64,000 nt of DNA from Bacillota bacterium (GTDB taxonomy: Bacteria > Bacillota > Clostridia > Oscillospirales > Ruminococcaceae): positions 9,763 through 73,762 of the forward strand of contig JAEZCT010000064.1 of the NCBI GenBank assembly GCA_023433405.1, read 5' to 3'. The first letter of the stretch is position 1. Every line of letters begins with the position of its first letter. Positions 53,500 through 62,164 of this stretch are shown here, in pieces. The translations under genes and the position numbers were made by a program. The notes under the pieces were generated by a model that saw only the letters and a list, made by a program, of their open reading frames with translations, searched no databases and was not told the origin of the DNA.

Positions 53500-53603
53500 C
53501 AATAAAGTGTAGAAATGCAGGTAAAAATTCGCGTGAAAACCCTTAACCAAGGCTTTTCACTTGATTTTTATACACGATACACTTATAAACCGGATATTAG
53601 TAT
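53500..53603. repeat. Decayed copy of the 100-bp palindromic element
   Basis: AATAAAGTGTAGAAATGC, GCGTGAAAACCC, GGCTTTTCACTTGATTTTTA and CGGATATTAGTA follow the element's order, but with many changes and a small insertion in the right arm. No target duplication remains. Intergenic between two divergent genes. Confidence 0.7.
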
Positions 53604-53710
53604 CAAAGGTATCCCCCAACTAAATTGCCGGCTATTTTTTGGTACCGGCAGTAAAACTTCGCTTGCGTTGCACTATATAGATGCAGCGATATAGAACAGG
53701 TGGTGCTGCA

Positions 53711-54238
53711 ATGGACATAATGATATCACTCGTCAAAAAGGCACAAGACGGTGATAGGGAAGCGTTCGGCGAACTATATGCGGAGATTCAAAAAGACCTC
53801 TATCGTTTTGCCTACTATACGCTGGGCAACCGGGAGGATGCGGAGGATGCGGTTTCCGAGGCGTTTTTGGAAGGAATAAAGGGACTCAAAAACCTGCGGG
53901 ATCCCGCTCTCTTTAAGCCATGGATGATGCGCATTATCAGCATACGCTGCAAGCGCAAAATTCGCCAGTATGTGACCAATCGCCAGAAGATTGACCCCGA
54001 GGATATCTCTGAACATATTATTGGCTTTGATTTGAACACCGATAACGACGAACGTTTGGCCCTTCTTTCGGCGCTTTCCACCATCGATTACTCCGAGCGC
54101 ACAATTTTGGTGCTTTCGGTAGTGGAAGGCTTCAAAACACGAGAAATCGCACATATTTTAAACTGCCCTCAGGGAACGGTATCATCGAAGCTGTACCGCA
54201 CCCTTAAGAAATTGCGGGCTGAACTGGAAAAGAGGTGA
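53711..54238 (+). CDS. ECF-type RNA polymerase sigma factor
   Basis: About 175 residues: region 2 (LYAEIQKDLYRFAYYTLGNREDAEDAVSEAFLEGIKGL) and region 4 (LSTIDYSERTILVLSVVEGFKTREIAHILNCPQGTVSSKLYRTLKKLRAEL), without regions 1 and 3, as in ECF sigma-70 proteins. The start at 53711 follows AGGTGGT. Only six bases separate it from the next gene, which encodes a membrane-spanning protein likely to act as its anti-sigma partner. Confidence 0.93.
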   Translation: MDIMISLVKKAQDGDREAFGELYAEIQKDLYRFAYYTLGNREDAEDAVSEAFLEGIKGLKNLRDPALFKPWMMRIISIRCKRKIRQYVTNRQKIDPEDISEHIIGFDLNTDNDERLALLSALSTIDYSERTILVLSVVEGFKTREIAHILNCPQGTVSSKLYRTLKKLRAELEKR

Positions 54239-54244
54239 TGAGGG

Positions 54245-56302
54245 ATGGCAAGCAATAAGAAAAAGTACAGTCCTGATGAGGATATCGCGTTTCTTCGCGC
54301 GCGCTTTGAGGACTTAAACCAGGAGCTCGTTCCCTCATCGCGTATATCCTCCGAGAACCTGCTTAAAACATTTGACAGCGAAGGCACTTTGCAGACAGCC
54401 GCAAAACGGTTAATCTTTACCCCCAGGCGCTTGGCGCTTGCGCTGTGCGCCGGTTTTGCGGGGTGCATGGTTTTAGTATATACCGGCTTACGGTTAGGCA
54501 GTACCGGCGATAATCTTTCCGCGACACCGCAATCGCCCTCTGTTGAGATGGAGGAATTTGCCGGAGCAGCTTCCTCCGCCGCGCAATCCCTTGCAATGGA
54601 CGGCCTGCATGGCGCGTCACAGGAGGATTATACGCAGGTGCGCAAGGCGCTGGGCGCCGTGGAATATTACGGTGAGCCGGAGGCTCCCTCCGCGCCCTCC
54701 GCCGAACTGGGCGGCGCAGAAGGAAAAGGCGGCGGCGGTTCCTCTGCCGGAGATACCGGCGGCGGTATGAATTATACGTCGCAGGGAGCCGACCGCCAGT
54801 CCGTCGGCGAACCGGGCGCACAGAACGCCGACATCATGACCACCGACGGGCAGTATATATACTATACCACCGGTTCTGCCGTGATGATTGCAAGCGTTGA
54901 GGAAGACGGAGACCTATCCCTGATATCTAAAATTAACATCGCCAGCGAGGACCGTTACGCGCTGGATATCTACCTTGAGGATAACGCCTTGACCGTGTTA
55001 AGCAACAATTACAGCTTTACCATTTCAAAGCCCATGGATAAAACCGACCAAACGGTAAAGGTTCAAAGTGTTGGTACCACGGTGGAGTTTTACGATATCT
55101 CCGACCGGGCAAACCCCGTGAAGGTGCGCGAGTTTACCCAAGAGGGGGAGTACAAAACCTCGCTGGTTAGCGGCGATACGCTTTACCTTGTATCCGAACG
55201 CAAAACGTTTGCATATTACGATATTCTGCCTGTCGATACCATTGTTCCCCGGGTTTTTGACAGCGCAAAGGGGGAGGGCGGCGCTACCCTGCTGCTGCCG
55301 GGCGATATCATACTGCCTGAGCAGGCAAGGGACGCAAGCTATGTTACAATAAGCGCTCTTAAGCTCTATGACGAAACCGCCCCCATCACCACCCGCGCGG
55401 TGCTTGGCGGCGCGAAGTCGGTTATATGCGCTCCCTCTGCCGTATACCTGTTTAACTCTGTCTCGAAGGATGCTTTGCTAAGCACCGAAATTATGTCCCT
55501 TCGCTTTGGCGAGGATGCTTCCGTCAGTATCGGGCGCGCTTTGACGGAGGGAGAATTACCCGGGCAGCGGTTTGCCGATGTTTATGACGGCAAGCTGCGT
55601 ATGGTGACCGTTGCCACCGACGCAAACGGGGTGTCCTCAGCCGCGTTGACGGTGTTCTCCCGCTCCCTGGAGACGGTTGCAAGCCTTTTGGATCTGGAGA
55701 TTATTCCGTCGGACGTGCGCTTTTTAAAGAATCAAATTTACCTCATTGCCGACAACAAGTCCATGATAACGATTGATACGGCGGATGCGGCAAGCCTTGT
55801 TGCCAAAGCCACCTCTGCCGCTATTCCCGCGGGGGGCATATACCTTCCCCTATCCGACGAGCTTGTAATTTCTCTATTGCCCGCAAGTCAGGAGAAAGGC
55901 CTTTCACTCTCCTTGCTGCGGTTTAATAGCAGCAAGGCGGAGCGGCTCTCGGGTATTACGCTTGGGGCTTCGGGCAGCTACAGTGAGGCAGCAAGGCTGC
56001 AAAACGCATTTTACTATGACCCCGATAAGGGATTGCTGGGTTTGCCTGTCACCGTAACCAAAAAAACCGCCTCCGGTAAGCTTGAGCCGCAGTATGGGGG
56101 GTACTATGTGTTTGCTCTCTCGGAAACCGACTTCACGCTGACGCTGGCCGGTCGGGTTCAGAACGACTCCCTCTCCCCCGAGGATGAGCTCCGGCGCGGG
56201 GTACGCGTGGGCAACCTGCTCGTTACCGCCTCTGCAAATGGCGCAAAGAGTGTGCGGCTAAGCGATTTCTCGGTTGCGGGAACGCTCAAATGGAAGGCGT
56301 AA
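54245..56302 (+). CDS. Membrane protein with secreted beta-propeller domain; probable anti-sigma partner
   Basis: 685 residues: about 65 cytoplasmic residues, one span (RRLALALCAGFAGCMVLVYTGL), a low-complexity linker rich in Ser, Ala and Gly (e.g. EGKGGGGSSAGDTGGGMN), and a large C-terminal domain with repeated beta-strand units (TDGQYIYYTTGSAVMIASVEEDG, VEFYDISDRANPVKVREF) of the secreted beta-propeller family. The short cytoplasmic part lacks a recognisable zinc anti-sigma motif; the anti-sigma role is inferred from gene order. The outside domain may sense envelope conditions. Confidence 0.8.
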   Translation: MASNKKKYSPDEDIAFLRARFEDLNQELVPSSRISSENLLKTFDSEGTLQTAAKRLIFTPRRLALALCAGFAGCMVLVYTGLRLGSTGDNLSATPQSPSVEMEEFAGAASSAAQSLAMDGLHGASQEDYTQVRKALGAVEYYGEPEAPSAPSAELGGAEGKGGGGSSAGDTGGGMNYTSQGADRQSVGEPGAQNADIMTTDGQYIYYTTGSAVMIASVEEDGDLSLISKINIASEDRYALDIYLEDNALTVLSNNYSFTISKPMDKTDQTVKVQSVGTTVEFYDISDRANPVKVREFTQEGEYKTSLVSGDTLYLVSERKTFAYYDILPVDTIVPRVFDSAKGEGGATLLLPGDIILPEQARDASYVTISALKLYDETAPITTRAVLGGAKSVICAPSAVYLFNSVSKDALLSTEIMSLRFGEDASVSIGRALTEGELPGQRFADVYDGKLRMVTVATDANGVSSAALTVFSRSLETVASLLDLEIIPSDVRFLKNQIYLIADNKSMITIDTADAASLVAKATSAAIPAGGIYLPLSDELVISLLPASQEKGLSLSLLRFNSSKAERLSGITLGASGSYSEAARLQNAFYYDPDKGLLGLPVTVTKKTASGKLEPQYGGYYVFALSETDFTLTLAGRVQNDSLSPEDELRRGVRVGNLLVTASANGAKSVRLSDFSVAGTLKWKA

Positions 56303-56357
56303 TAAAGCTAGCGTTTAAACGCATAATAGCATAACATCATTTTAACAGGATAAAAAC

Positions 56358-56390
56358 AAGGGTATGATGCAAAACCTGCATCATACCCTT
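56358..56390. terminator. Hairpin between convergent genes
   Basis: AAGGGTATGATGCA (56358-56371) pairs with TGCATCATACCCTT (56377-56390). The minus-strand side is followed by GTTTTTAT, so it mainly serves the BofC-like gene. Confidence 0.75.
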
Positions 56391-56429
56391 TGGGGCAATA
56401 CAAACCCCGTTTAAAAATGACCAAAAATC

Positions 56430-56484
56430 ATAAACCGCGCACTTGCCAAATGTGTTGGTGCCGCACGGCTTCTCGTGAGGTTCT
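56430..56484 (+). repeat. ATAAACC hairpin repeat, copy 3 (diverged)
   Basis: ATAAACC, then GT-TTG, GCCGCACGG and TGAGGTTCT occur in the same order and spacing as on the minus strand of 19838-19904, with the stem partly decayed. It lies 15 bases beyond the BofC-like stop codon. Confidence 0.5.
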
Positions 56485-56499
56485 GTGAATTGATATCCG

Positions 56500-56922
56500 T
56501 CAGCTGGTATAGTCCTCTACCAGCCCGCGAAGGGCGACTAAATCCTGCGCGTAAATGCCCGCCTTGAGCGCTTCTTTATCATAATCGCTCATGGTAGACA
56601 TCGCGACAGAGAAGACATACAGGGGCTTTGCGTCGTTAGCCGCAAACACCGCCAGCCTGCCGTCGTATTCCCTCAGGTAGTAGCCTTTTTCATCCTCTCC
56701 CCTATTGCCGCTGTCGACGGGAGAAGGGCCGTCCTGCCCCGAGATGGACACCGTTTCGGCCGCACCCTGCGTTACATCGTTTGCTATCAAATTGCCGTCA
56801 TGCAGGCTGCCATCGTCCAGCAAGCTCCCGCTTGCATGGGGATACACCGCAAAGACCGTCACAAGCGCGGCGGTAGCAGCAATTGACAAAACCCACTGGA
56901 GTAGCGATTTTACCTTTTTCAA
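56500..56922 (-). CDS. Secreted protein with BofC C-terminal-like domain
   Basis: 140 residues: an N-terminal hydrophobic segment (LLQWVLSIAATAALVTVFAVY), a variable linker, and a C-terminal domain of about 60 residues (GYYLREYDGRLAVFAAND...DYDKEALKAGIYAQDLVALRGLVEDYTS). The E-x-G-x-(L/I)-A-V-F strand and final L-x-x-L-(V/L)-E-D-Y-(T/S)-S are like the C-terminal domain of BofC, a forespore protein controlling sigma-K processing in Bacillus. In Clostridia such proteins are common and their role is not settled. Weak evidence for a spore former. Confidence 0.6.
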   Translation of the reverse strand: MKKVKSLLQWVLSIAATAALVTVFAVYPHASGSLLDDGSLHDGNLIANDVTQGAAETVSISGQDGPSPVDSGNRGEDEKGYYLREYDGRLAVFAANDAKPLYVFSVAMSTMSDYDKEALKAGIYAQDLVALRGLVEDYTS

Positions 56923-57078
56923 CCTATGACCTTCCCTTCCGGCGGCAGCCGTGTCAAATTATTAATGGATTATATTACTATTCGGGGCATTCCTTTGATG
57001 TATTGTTGCCAGTGCTAGGATAACTTATACACTCCCGCCGAATAAACTCGCAAAAATTATCCTGTTCACGAATTATTC

Positions 57079-57109
57079 TTGTACAACCGGCCCTATAATA
57101 TGATATAAT
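57079..57109 (+). promoter_or_regulatory. Promoter upstream of the class A PBP gene
   Basis: TTGTAC (57079-57084), 19 bases, TATAAT (57104-57109) preceded by TGA (extended -10). It leaves a leader of about 285 bases with small dyads (GCGAG/CTCGC, GGGAT/ATCCC) and no recognised RNA; the rest of the 56923-57400 gap is featureless. Confidence 0.6.
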
Positions 57110-57400
57110 AACTATTTGGAATGTGCTACACATGGCGCAGCCTAATTATAAATATTAATGAAGCACTGTCGGAACCCAGAAGGACATCAACACTGACGCA
57201 ACGGGGATGCGAGCGTATCCATTCTCGCTGCGAGGGATAACCTTAATCCCGCTTTAAAAAGGAATTAAGCATGATAAGCCGCACTGCTGCAAAAGGAATG
57301 CGTTGCCGCCAAAGGGGCTGTCATGAGATTCTATTTTGCTTTTCTCGCGGTGATTTTTAGCAAAATTAGTATAACACAGATAAGGAGGCTTGCTACAGCT

Positions 57401-59674
57401 ATGGCATACGTTTCGAAGCGAGGCGGTCCGGAATCGGGCCCCTTGGCACAGGATGATAACAGAAAGGCGAAAAAGGGCTCGCCCGTCTTTCGTGTAATCA
57501 AGGGCTTCTTTGGGGTTCTTGGACGTATTATTTCCACGGTGCTGCTGGTAGGAGTAATTACCGGATGCATTGTGGCAACAGTGCTGTCCGTGTATATTTT
57601 GCGTCTGGTTAACACAGAGGATATTATAGACCTTCGCAATTTTAAGCAAAACTATACCAGTATTATCTATGCCGAGAACCCGGATACCAGCGAAAACTAC
57701 GAGCTACAACGCCTGATTGGCGGCGAAAACCGCATTTGGGTGGGTATTGAAAAGATACCCGACCATACGCAGCAGGCGTTTATCGCAATAGAAGACAAGC
57801 GCTTTGATAACCAGCTGGGCGAGGCTCATTCGGGCGTGGACTGGCGGCGTACCGGCTATGCCACCATGCAGTATGTGCTGGGCAGCGGCTCTCAGGGCGG
57901 CTCGACCATTACCCAGCAGCTGATTAAAAACGTCACCGGCGAGGACGATGTAACCATCCCCCGCAAGGTGCAGGAGATATTCCGGGCGATTAATGTGGAG
58001 AAGGTATACTCAAAGGATGATATCCTTGAGGCGTACCTCAATACCATCAGTCTTGCGAACAACACCAACGGCGTTCAGGCGGCGGCAAACCTTTATTTTA
58101 ATAAGGATGTAAGCGAACTGACCATTGCCGAAAGCGCCGCGATAGCGTCCATAACCCAGTTCCCCGTGAAATATAACCCTTTTTCAACGGAGGGGAAAAA
58201 GAACAACAAGCAGCGGCGGGAGTACATCCTTCAGGAGATGCGTACCCAGGAGCGCATTACGCAGGCGGAATACGATGCCGCGATGAAGGAATCGGCTACC
58301 ATGGCCTTTAAAAAGGAAGAGGCCATGCAGCAGGCTGTCTCCACACAGAGCTGGTTTGTGGAGAACCTGATAGAGGAGATTATTTACGATCTCGTCACGC
58401 AAAAGGGCATGACCCGCGCGCAGGCGACCACAAAGCTCTACAGCGGCGGTCTGCGCATTTACTCAACCGTTAACCCAAAGATACAGGCCATAATTGATGA
58501 GAAGTTTCTTGATGATGCGACCTTTAAGAACGTACTAAACAAAGAGCCTGTGCAATCGGGGATGGTGGTGACCGACCCTCATGGCAAGATTCTTGGTATT
58601 GCGGGCGCGCGCGGGCAAAAGGTAGCCGACCGCGGCTTTAACTATGCCACGATGGCAAAGCGGCAGTCCGGCTCCTCCATTAAGCCCATCTCGGAATACG
58701 CGGTGGCCATGGAGTACGATTTAATTACCTATTCCACCGTTTTTGATGATAACCCCATTACTGAGGTCAAAAACGGTGATGAGATCATCGAAAGCTGGCC
58801 CCGAAATCATTACGGGGATTATAAAGGCGACATGACTGTGGTGGAAGCGCTCCAGCGTTCCACCAATACAATAGCCGTTAAGGTTTGTGAACTGGTTTCC
58901 CCCCGCAGGTGCTTTGATTTCTTGAAGAATAAGCTGGGCATGACGACACTGGTGGAGGCGCGCAAAACGGCGGACGGCAGAGTTCAGACCGATATTGACT
59001 ACTCCCCCATCGCCATAGGGAGCTTGACCGACGGCGTAACGGTGCTGGAGATGACCGCGGCATATCAGATCTTCGCGAACGGCGGCACCTACACCAAGCC
59101 CTATAGCTACACCAAGGTGCTCGACGCCGCCACCGGTGAGGTTATTCTTGAGAACCGCCAGGTATATAACCGCGTTATCAGCGAACAGACTGCCTATGTA
59201 TTGAACCGCCTGCTGTACCAAATTGTCAATGCCTCCCCCGGCACCGGTGTGGGCGCAAGGCTGGCGGGCGTCGAAACCATCGGCAAGACGGGTACCTCCG
59301 ATAAGGATTACAACCAATGGTTTATCGGCGCTACCCCCAACTACGTTGCCGGTATCTGGGTAGGGTATGACCGCAACAAGACGGTTCATTATTCGAGCTA
59401 TCCCCCGCCCTACGCCTGGAAGCAGGTGATGCAGGAGGTTGTGAAGCTCGACGAAGACCCTGGCTCCTTTACCATGCCCGACGGCGTTGTGACCAAGCTT
59501 TACTGCAAAACCTCGGGTGACCTTGCAACCACCCTTTGCCCTGAAACCGCCATGGGCTATTACAAGTCCACCAACCTGCCCCCGACCTGCACACAGCACC
59601 TGTACGGCAACTCCGCCTCCAGTGACGACTGGTACAACTACGGCTCCGACACCGAAACCCCCTGGTGGCAGTAA
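57401..59674 (+). CDS. Class A penicillin-binding protein (transglycosylase/transpeptidase)
   Basis: About 757 residues: cytoplasmic basic N terminus, one span (IISTVLLVGVITGCIVATVLSVYIL), a GT51 glycosyltransferase domain (AIEDKRFDNQLGEAHSGVD with the catalytic Glu, GGSTITQQLIKN, RKVQEIFRAINVEK) and a transpeptidase domain with SGSSIKP (active Ser), STN and KTGTS. It polymerises and cross-links peptidoglycan. The start at 57401 (MAYVSKRG) has GGAGG twelve bases upstream, slightly far. The AEYD region and C-terminal Cys pair near TTLCPETA are usual in clostridial PBP1a. Confidence 0.95.
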   Translation: MAYVSKRGGPESGPLAQDDNRKAKKGSPVFRVIKGFFGVLGRIISTVLLVGVITGCIVATVLSVYILRLVNTEDIIDLRNFKQNYTSIIYAENPDTSENYELQRLIGGENRIWVGIEKIPDHTQQAFIAIEDKRFDNQLGEAHSGVDWRRTGYATMQYVLGSGSQGGSTITQQLIKNVTGEDDVTIPRKVQEIFRAINVEKVYSKDDILEAYLNTISLANNTNGVQAAANLYFNKDVSELTIAESAAIASITQFPVKYNPFSTEGKKNNKQRREYILQEMRTQERITQAEYDAAMKESATMAFKKEEAMQQAVSTQSWFVENLIEEIIYDLVTQKGMTRAQATTKLYSGGLRIYSTVNPKIQAIIDEKFLDDATFKNVLNKEPVQSGMVVTDPHGKILGIAGARGQKVADRGFNYATMAKRQSGSSIKPISEYAVAMEYDLITYSTVFDDNPITEVKNGDEIIESWPRNHYGDYKGDMTVVEALQRSTNTIAVKVCELVSPRRCFDFLKNKLGMTTLVEARKTADGRVQTDIDYSPIAIGSLTDGVTVLEMTAAYQIFANGGTYTKPYSYTKVLDAATGEVILENRQVYNRVISEQTAYVLNRLLYQIVNASPGTGVGARLAGVETIGKTGTSDKDYNQWFIGATPNYVAGIWVGYDRNKTVHYSSYPPPYAWKQVMQEVVKLDEDPGSFTMPDGVVTKLYCKTSGDLATTLCPETAMGYYKSTNLPPTCTQHLYGNSASSDDWYNYGSDTETPWWQ

Positions 59675-59824
59675 GCCAGCTTGATAATTGATAAGACAAA
59701 AGCCGCTTCGCTTTTAAAATGTACAAGCTGAAGGCGAATTGTACGAATCCCGCATTAACACAAATTTGCAGTAGACATAAGCCGAAACGCCGCGCGGGGC
59801 TATCCCTCGCGGCGTTTCGGCTTA

Positions 59825-59924
59825 TACTATTATCCGATTAAAAAGTGTATAAAAACCAAGTCAAAATCTTTAATTTAATGATTTTGACGCGGATTTTTAT
59901 CAACACTTTTATCGGAGAATAGTA
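59825..59924. mobile_element. 100-bp palindromic MITE (type A), copy 9
   Basis: 100 bp, TACTATTATCC to GGAGAATAGTA, flanked by TTA (59822-59824, 59925-59927). Confidence 0.93.
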
Positions 59925-60096
59925 TTATGTTCGTAAAAAAGTTTCAACAGGCGCTTGCCCTTTTGTTGAAAACCCGGTGCTGCCAGGAGATAAAAACGGA
60001 AGGTGCTGCACCCGATGGAAGGTGACGGAAACCGCCGATGAAAATTGTAACAAGTTTATTGCCTTTTAGACTCCATGGTTAATTATTACTGCGTTT

Positions 60097-60125
60097 TGCA
60101 CTAATTATATATTGTTGTTAGTGCA
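60097..60125. promoter_or_regulatory. Inverted repeat upstream of the surface protein gene
   Basis: TGCACTAA (60097-60104) and TTAGTGCA (60118-60125) form a perfect 8-bp inverted repeat with a 13-bp AT-rich spacer, about 50 bases upstream of the -35 box. The size suits a dimeric activator or repressor site. Confidence 0.45.
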
Positions 60126-60178
60126 TTTTACACATAAATAAGTTACAAAGTAGTTACATAATGATGTCGATTTAGGTA

Positions 60179-60207
60179 TTGCCAATCGAGCCGAGGGGGG
60201 TTATAAT
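60179..60207 (+). promoter_or_regulatory. Promoter of the NPSTG surface protein gene
   Basis: TTGCCA (60179-60184), 17 bases with a G-rich end, TATAAT (60202-60207). Leader of about 147 bases ending in AAGGAGG. Confidence 0.8.
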
Positions 60208-60360
60208 AATCCCAGAGCAATAAGCTCGCTATACCGATTCCAAACAAAAGCACCTGACAAAGAGCTATGCGTAAACGCCTCAAACAACGTTTTACCAATA
60301 ACCTCCTCTTCGTGCGTATGCTTGGAATTTGTATAAATATTCAAGGAGGAATAAAAGAGC

Positions 60361-61401
60361 ATGAAAAAACTGATTGCAATGACTTTGACACTCGTAATGC
60401 TGCTGAGCCTCGCGACGATTGTATCGGCCGCAGAGGTAAGCGGAGACTTAATCGGTACGGTTCCCGGCACATCCATTTTCCCCGAAGAGCTTGAGTTTAC
60501 TGAAGAGGCTGTAACCGTTGACCTCGCACCCGGCGGCAACTTTGACGCATGGAACGGCGAAGAGAGCGTCAGCGTAGCGTCCTCCGACACCGCTAAGCTT
60601 ACCGTAAGCTACAAGAAGTATGTGGAGAACGACGGCACCGTCAGATACTCCCTGAGACTCACCCCCAAGAAGACCATTACCGCTGAGGAGCACAAGGTTA
60701 CCGTTACTATCGCAGTTGCGCAGGTTACTGCCGCAGGCGATAAGGTAAAGGGCACTATGAACAAGGAAATCATCATGTTCAACGAGCGTCACTACGAGGA
60801 TGACCTGATTCCCCAGGCTGACGACACCTACAAGCTCAACGCTAACAAGCCTGTGATCGACGCTGAGGTATTTGCAAAGGTTGCCGATTACGAGCAGAAG
60901 CTCACCATCAACTACTCTTCCTACAGCGTTGTATTCCCCAAGGTAGCGAAGCAGGATACCTCTCTCTACCTCGCCGCCAGCACCAGCGTTCCCGAGTACA
61001 TCAGCAAGATCGCAAACGGCAAGGACGTGAAGTACATCAACTTCCCCGGCAACCCCTACTTAAAGGATGCTGCCAAGATCTCTGTAAACTTTAACAACGA
61101 CTGGCAGAATGAGAACGGCACAACCGCTTATGTTTATGCGGTAAGCAACGACGTACTGGTTGGCGAACCCATCGTAGCTACCATTGAGAACGGCGCGATT
61201 GTGTTTGAGACCAAGGGCAGACTCGGCGAGTATGCAATCTTCGCGACGAAGATGGCCTCTGTAGTCGATGCAACCAAGGACACCAGCTCCACCACCAACC
61301 CCAGCACCGGCGACGGCGGCACCATTGCAGTAGCGGTCGTGCTTGCAACGATGGCTCTTGCAGCAGCAGGTTTTGTAGCTGTGAAAAAAGCCAGCCGCTA
61401 A
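60361..61401 (+). CDS. Abundant secreted surface protein with NPSTG sorting signal
   Basis: 346 residues, no catalytic family recognised. Signal peptide (KKLIAMTLTLVMLLSLATIVSAA), a beta-rich ectodomain with few cysteines, then TSSTTNPSTGDGG, a hydrophobic stretch (TIAVAVVLATMALAAAGFVAV) and a basic tail (KKASR). NPSTG fits clostridial sortase motifs of the NPXTG class. Codon use is strongly restricted (AAG, AAC, GTT, CTC, ACC), much like pckG, and promoter, ribosome site and terminator are all strong, so it is probably one of the cell's major surface proteins. No sortase gene is in the window. Confidence 0.8.
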   Translation: MKKLIAMTLTLVMLLSLATIVSAAEVSGDLIGTVPGTSIFPEELEFTEEAVTVDLAPGGNFDAWNGEESVSVASSDTAKLTVSYKKYVENDGTVRYSLRLTPKKTITAEEHKVTVTIAVAQVTAAGDKVKGTMNKEIIMFNERHYEDDLIPQADDTYKLNANKPVIDAEVFAKVADYEQKLTINYSSYSVVFPKVAKQDTSLYLAASTSVPEYISKIANGKDVKYINFPGNPYLKDAAKISVNFNNDWQNENGTTAYVYAVSNDVLVGEPIVATIENGAIVFETKGRLGEYAIFATKMASVVDATKDTSSTTNPSTGDGGTIAVAVVLATMALAAAGFVAVKKASR

Positions 61402-61447
61402 TTAAAGCATAACAGCTTATTACAGGGCTTAAAAACTAATATCTAAC

Positions 61448-61489
61448 CACAACCAAAAGCGGGCGCGAAAGCGCCCGCTTTTGGTTGTG
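61448..61489 (+). terminator. Terminator of the surface protein gene
   Basis: A 19-bp perfect stem (61448-61466 with 61471-61489), GAAA tetraloop, and an A4/T4 pair inside the stem. Very stable. Confidence 0.85.
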
Positions 61490-61887
61490 TAAATGCGGTG
61501 AGCTCATTGTTGTTTTTACGCCCCATAACTCAAAACGCGAAAAATCCTAATCCCGCCCGCATTCGGGCATTAAGCCAGTACTATGTGCCAAAATACACAA
61601 AACAGCGCCTTTAACCTGATTGACAGATGCTTTTTAGTCGTCTCGTCGTATAAACTCACACTCGTTTACAATTTAGTAATATACCCTTTCAAGAATCATG
61701 CTAAAATCTATGCGAAATGCTATGTAAAATGCTATGAATAGTAATGGGATATGGGATATTGGAGTATCCCCATAACCCGGCACCAAAATAGTCTTGTGTG
61801 GCAGGTGTGGGAAAAAAGGAAGAACTACAGACCAGGGGGAAAAGCAAGGGCAAAATACGCGAGGCACCAAGATTTTGCCGAAGGGTA

Positions 61888-61974
61888 AAAATAAAAAATA
61901 ATTTTTGGAAAAAATTATTTTTTATTTTCGCAAGCGCGTAACGCAGCTACCCCACTGAGCTTTACGCGCTTGCG
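61888..61974. other. Tandem AT-only and GC-rich hairpins in a gene-free region
   Basis: A perfect 19-bp inverted repeat made only of A and T (61888-61906 with 61910-61928, loop GGA) is immediately followed by CGCAAGCGCGTAA (61929-61941) pairing with TTACGCGCTTGCG (61962-61974). No gene lies within 480 bases on the left. The 61490-61887 stretch otherwise shows only short AAATGCTATG repeats and no credible gene. Confidence 0.55.
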
Positions 61975-61987
61975 CCGAAGGTTCTTA

Positions 61988-62086
61988 TACTAATAACCGA
62001 TTTAAAAGTGTATAAAAATCAAGTGAAAAGCTTTAGTTTATGGGTTTTTACTTGATTTTTATCAACACTTTTTGAGGGGATTAGTA
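61988..62086. mobile_element. 100-bp palindromic MITE (hybrid), copy 10
   Basis: 99 bp, TACTAATAACC to GGGGATTAGTA, with type A outer arms (AAGTGT/ACACTT) and type B inner arms (GTGAAAAGC). Left flank TTA (61985-61987), right flank TTG (62087-62089), a one-base mismatch that suggests an older insertion. Confidence 0.85.
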
Positions 62087-62164
62087 TTGGTCACAAAGCC
62101 GTGCTTCGTTTGCCCTTGCTTTGAGCTGGGTGCAGGGTGTCCCTGCTTCGCTTTTTCTAAATTG

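Noticed and set aside
57110..57400. Possible small structured RNA (6S-like) in the PBP leader
   Set aside because: Only short, weak hairpins are present and no known RNA signature could be recognised.
16153..62086. The dispersed 100-bp palindromes read as a CRISPR array or as ordinary terminators only
   Set aside because: They are kilobases apart with no spacers or cas genes, and their fixed length, conserved ends and TAA/TTA duplications point to transposition, even if they also stop transcription.
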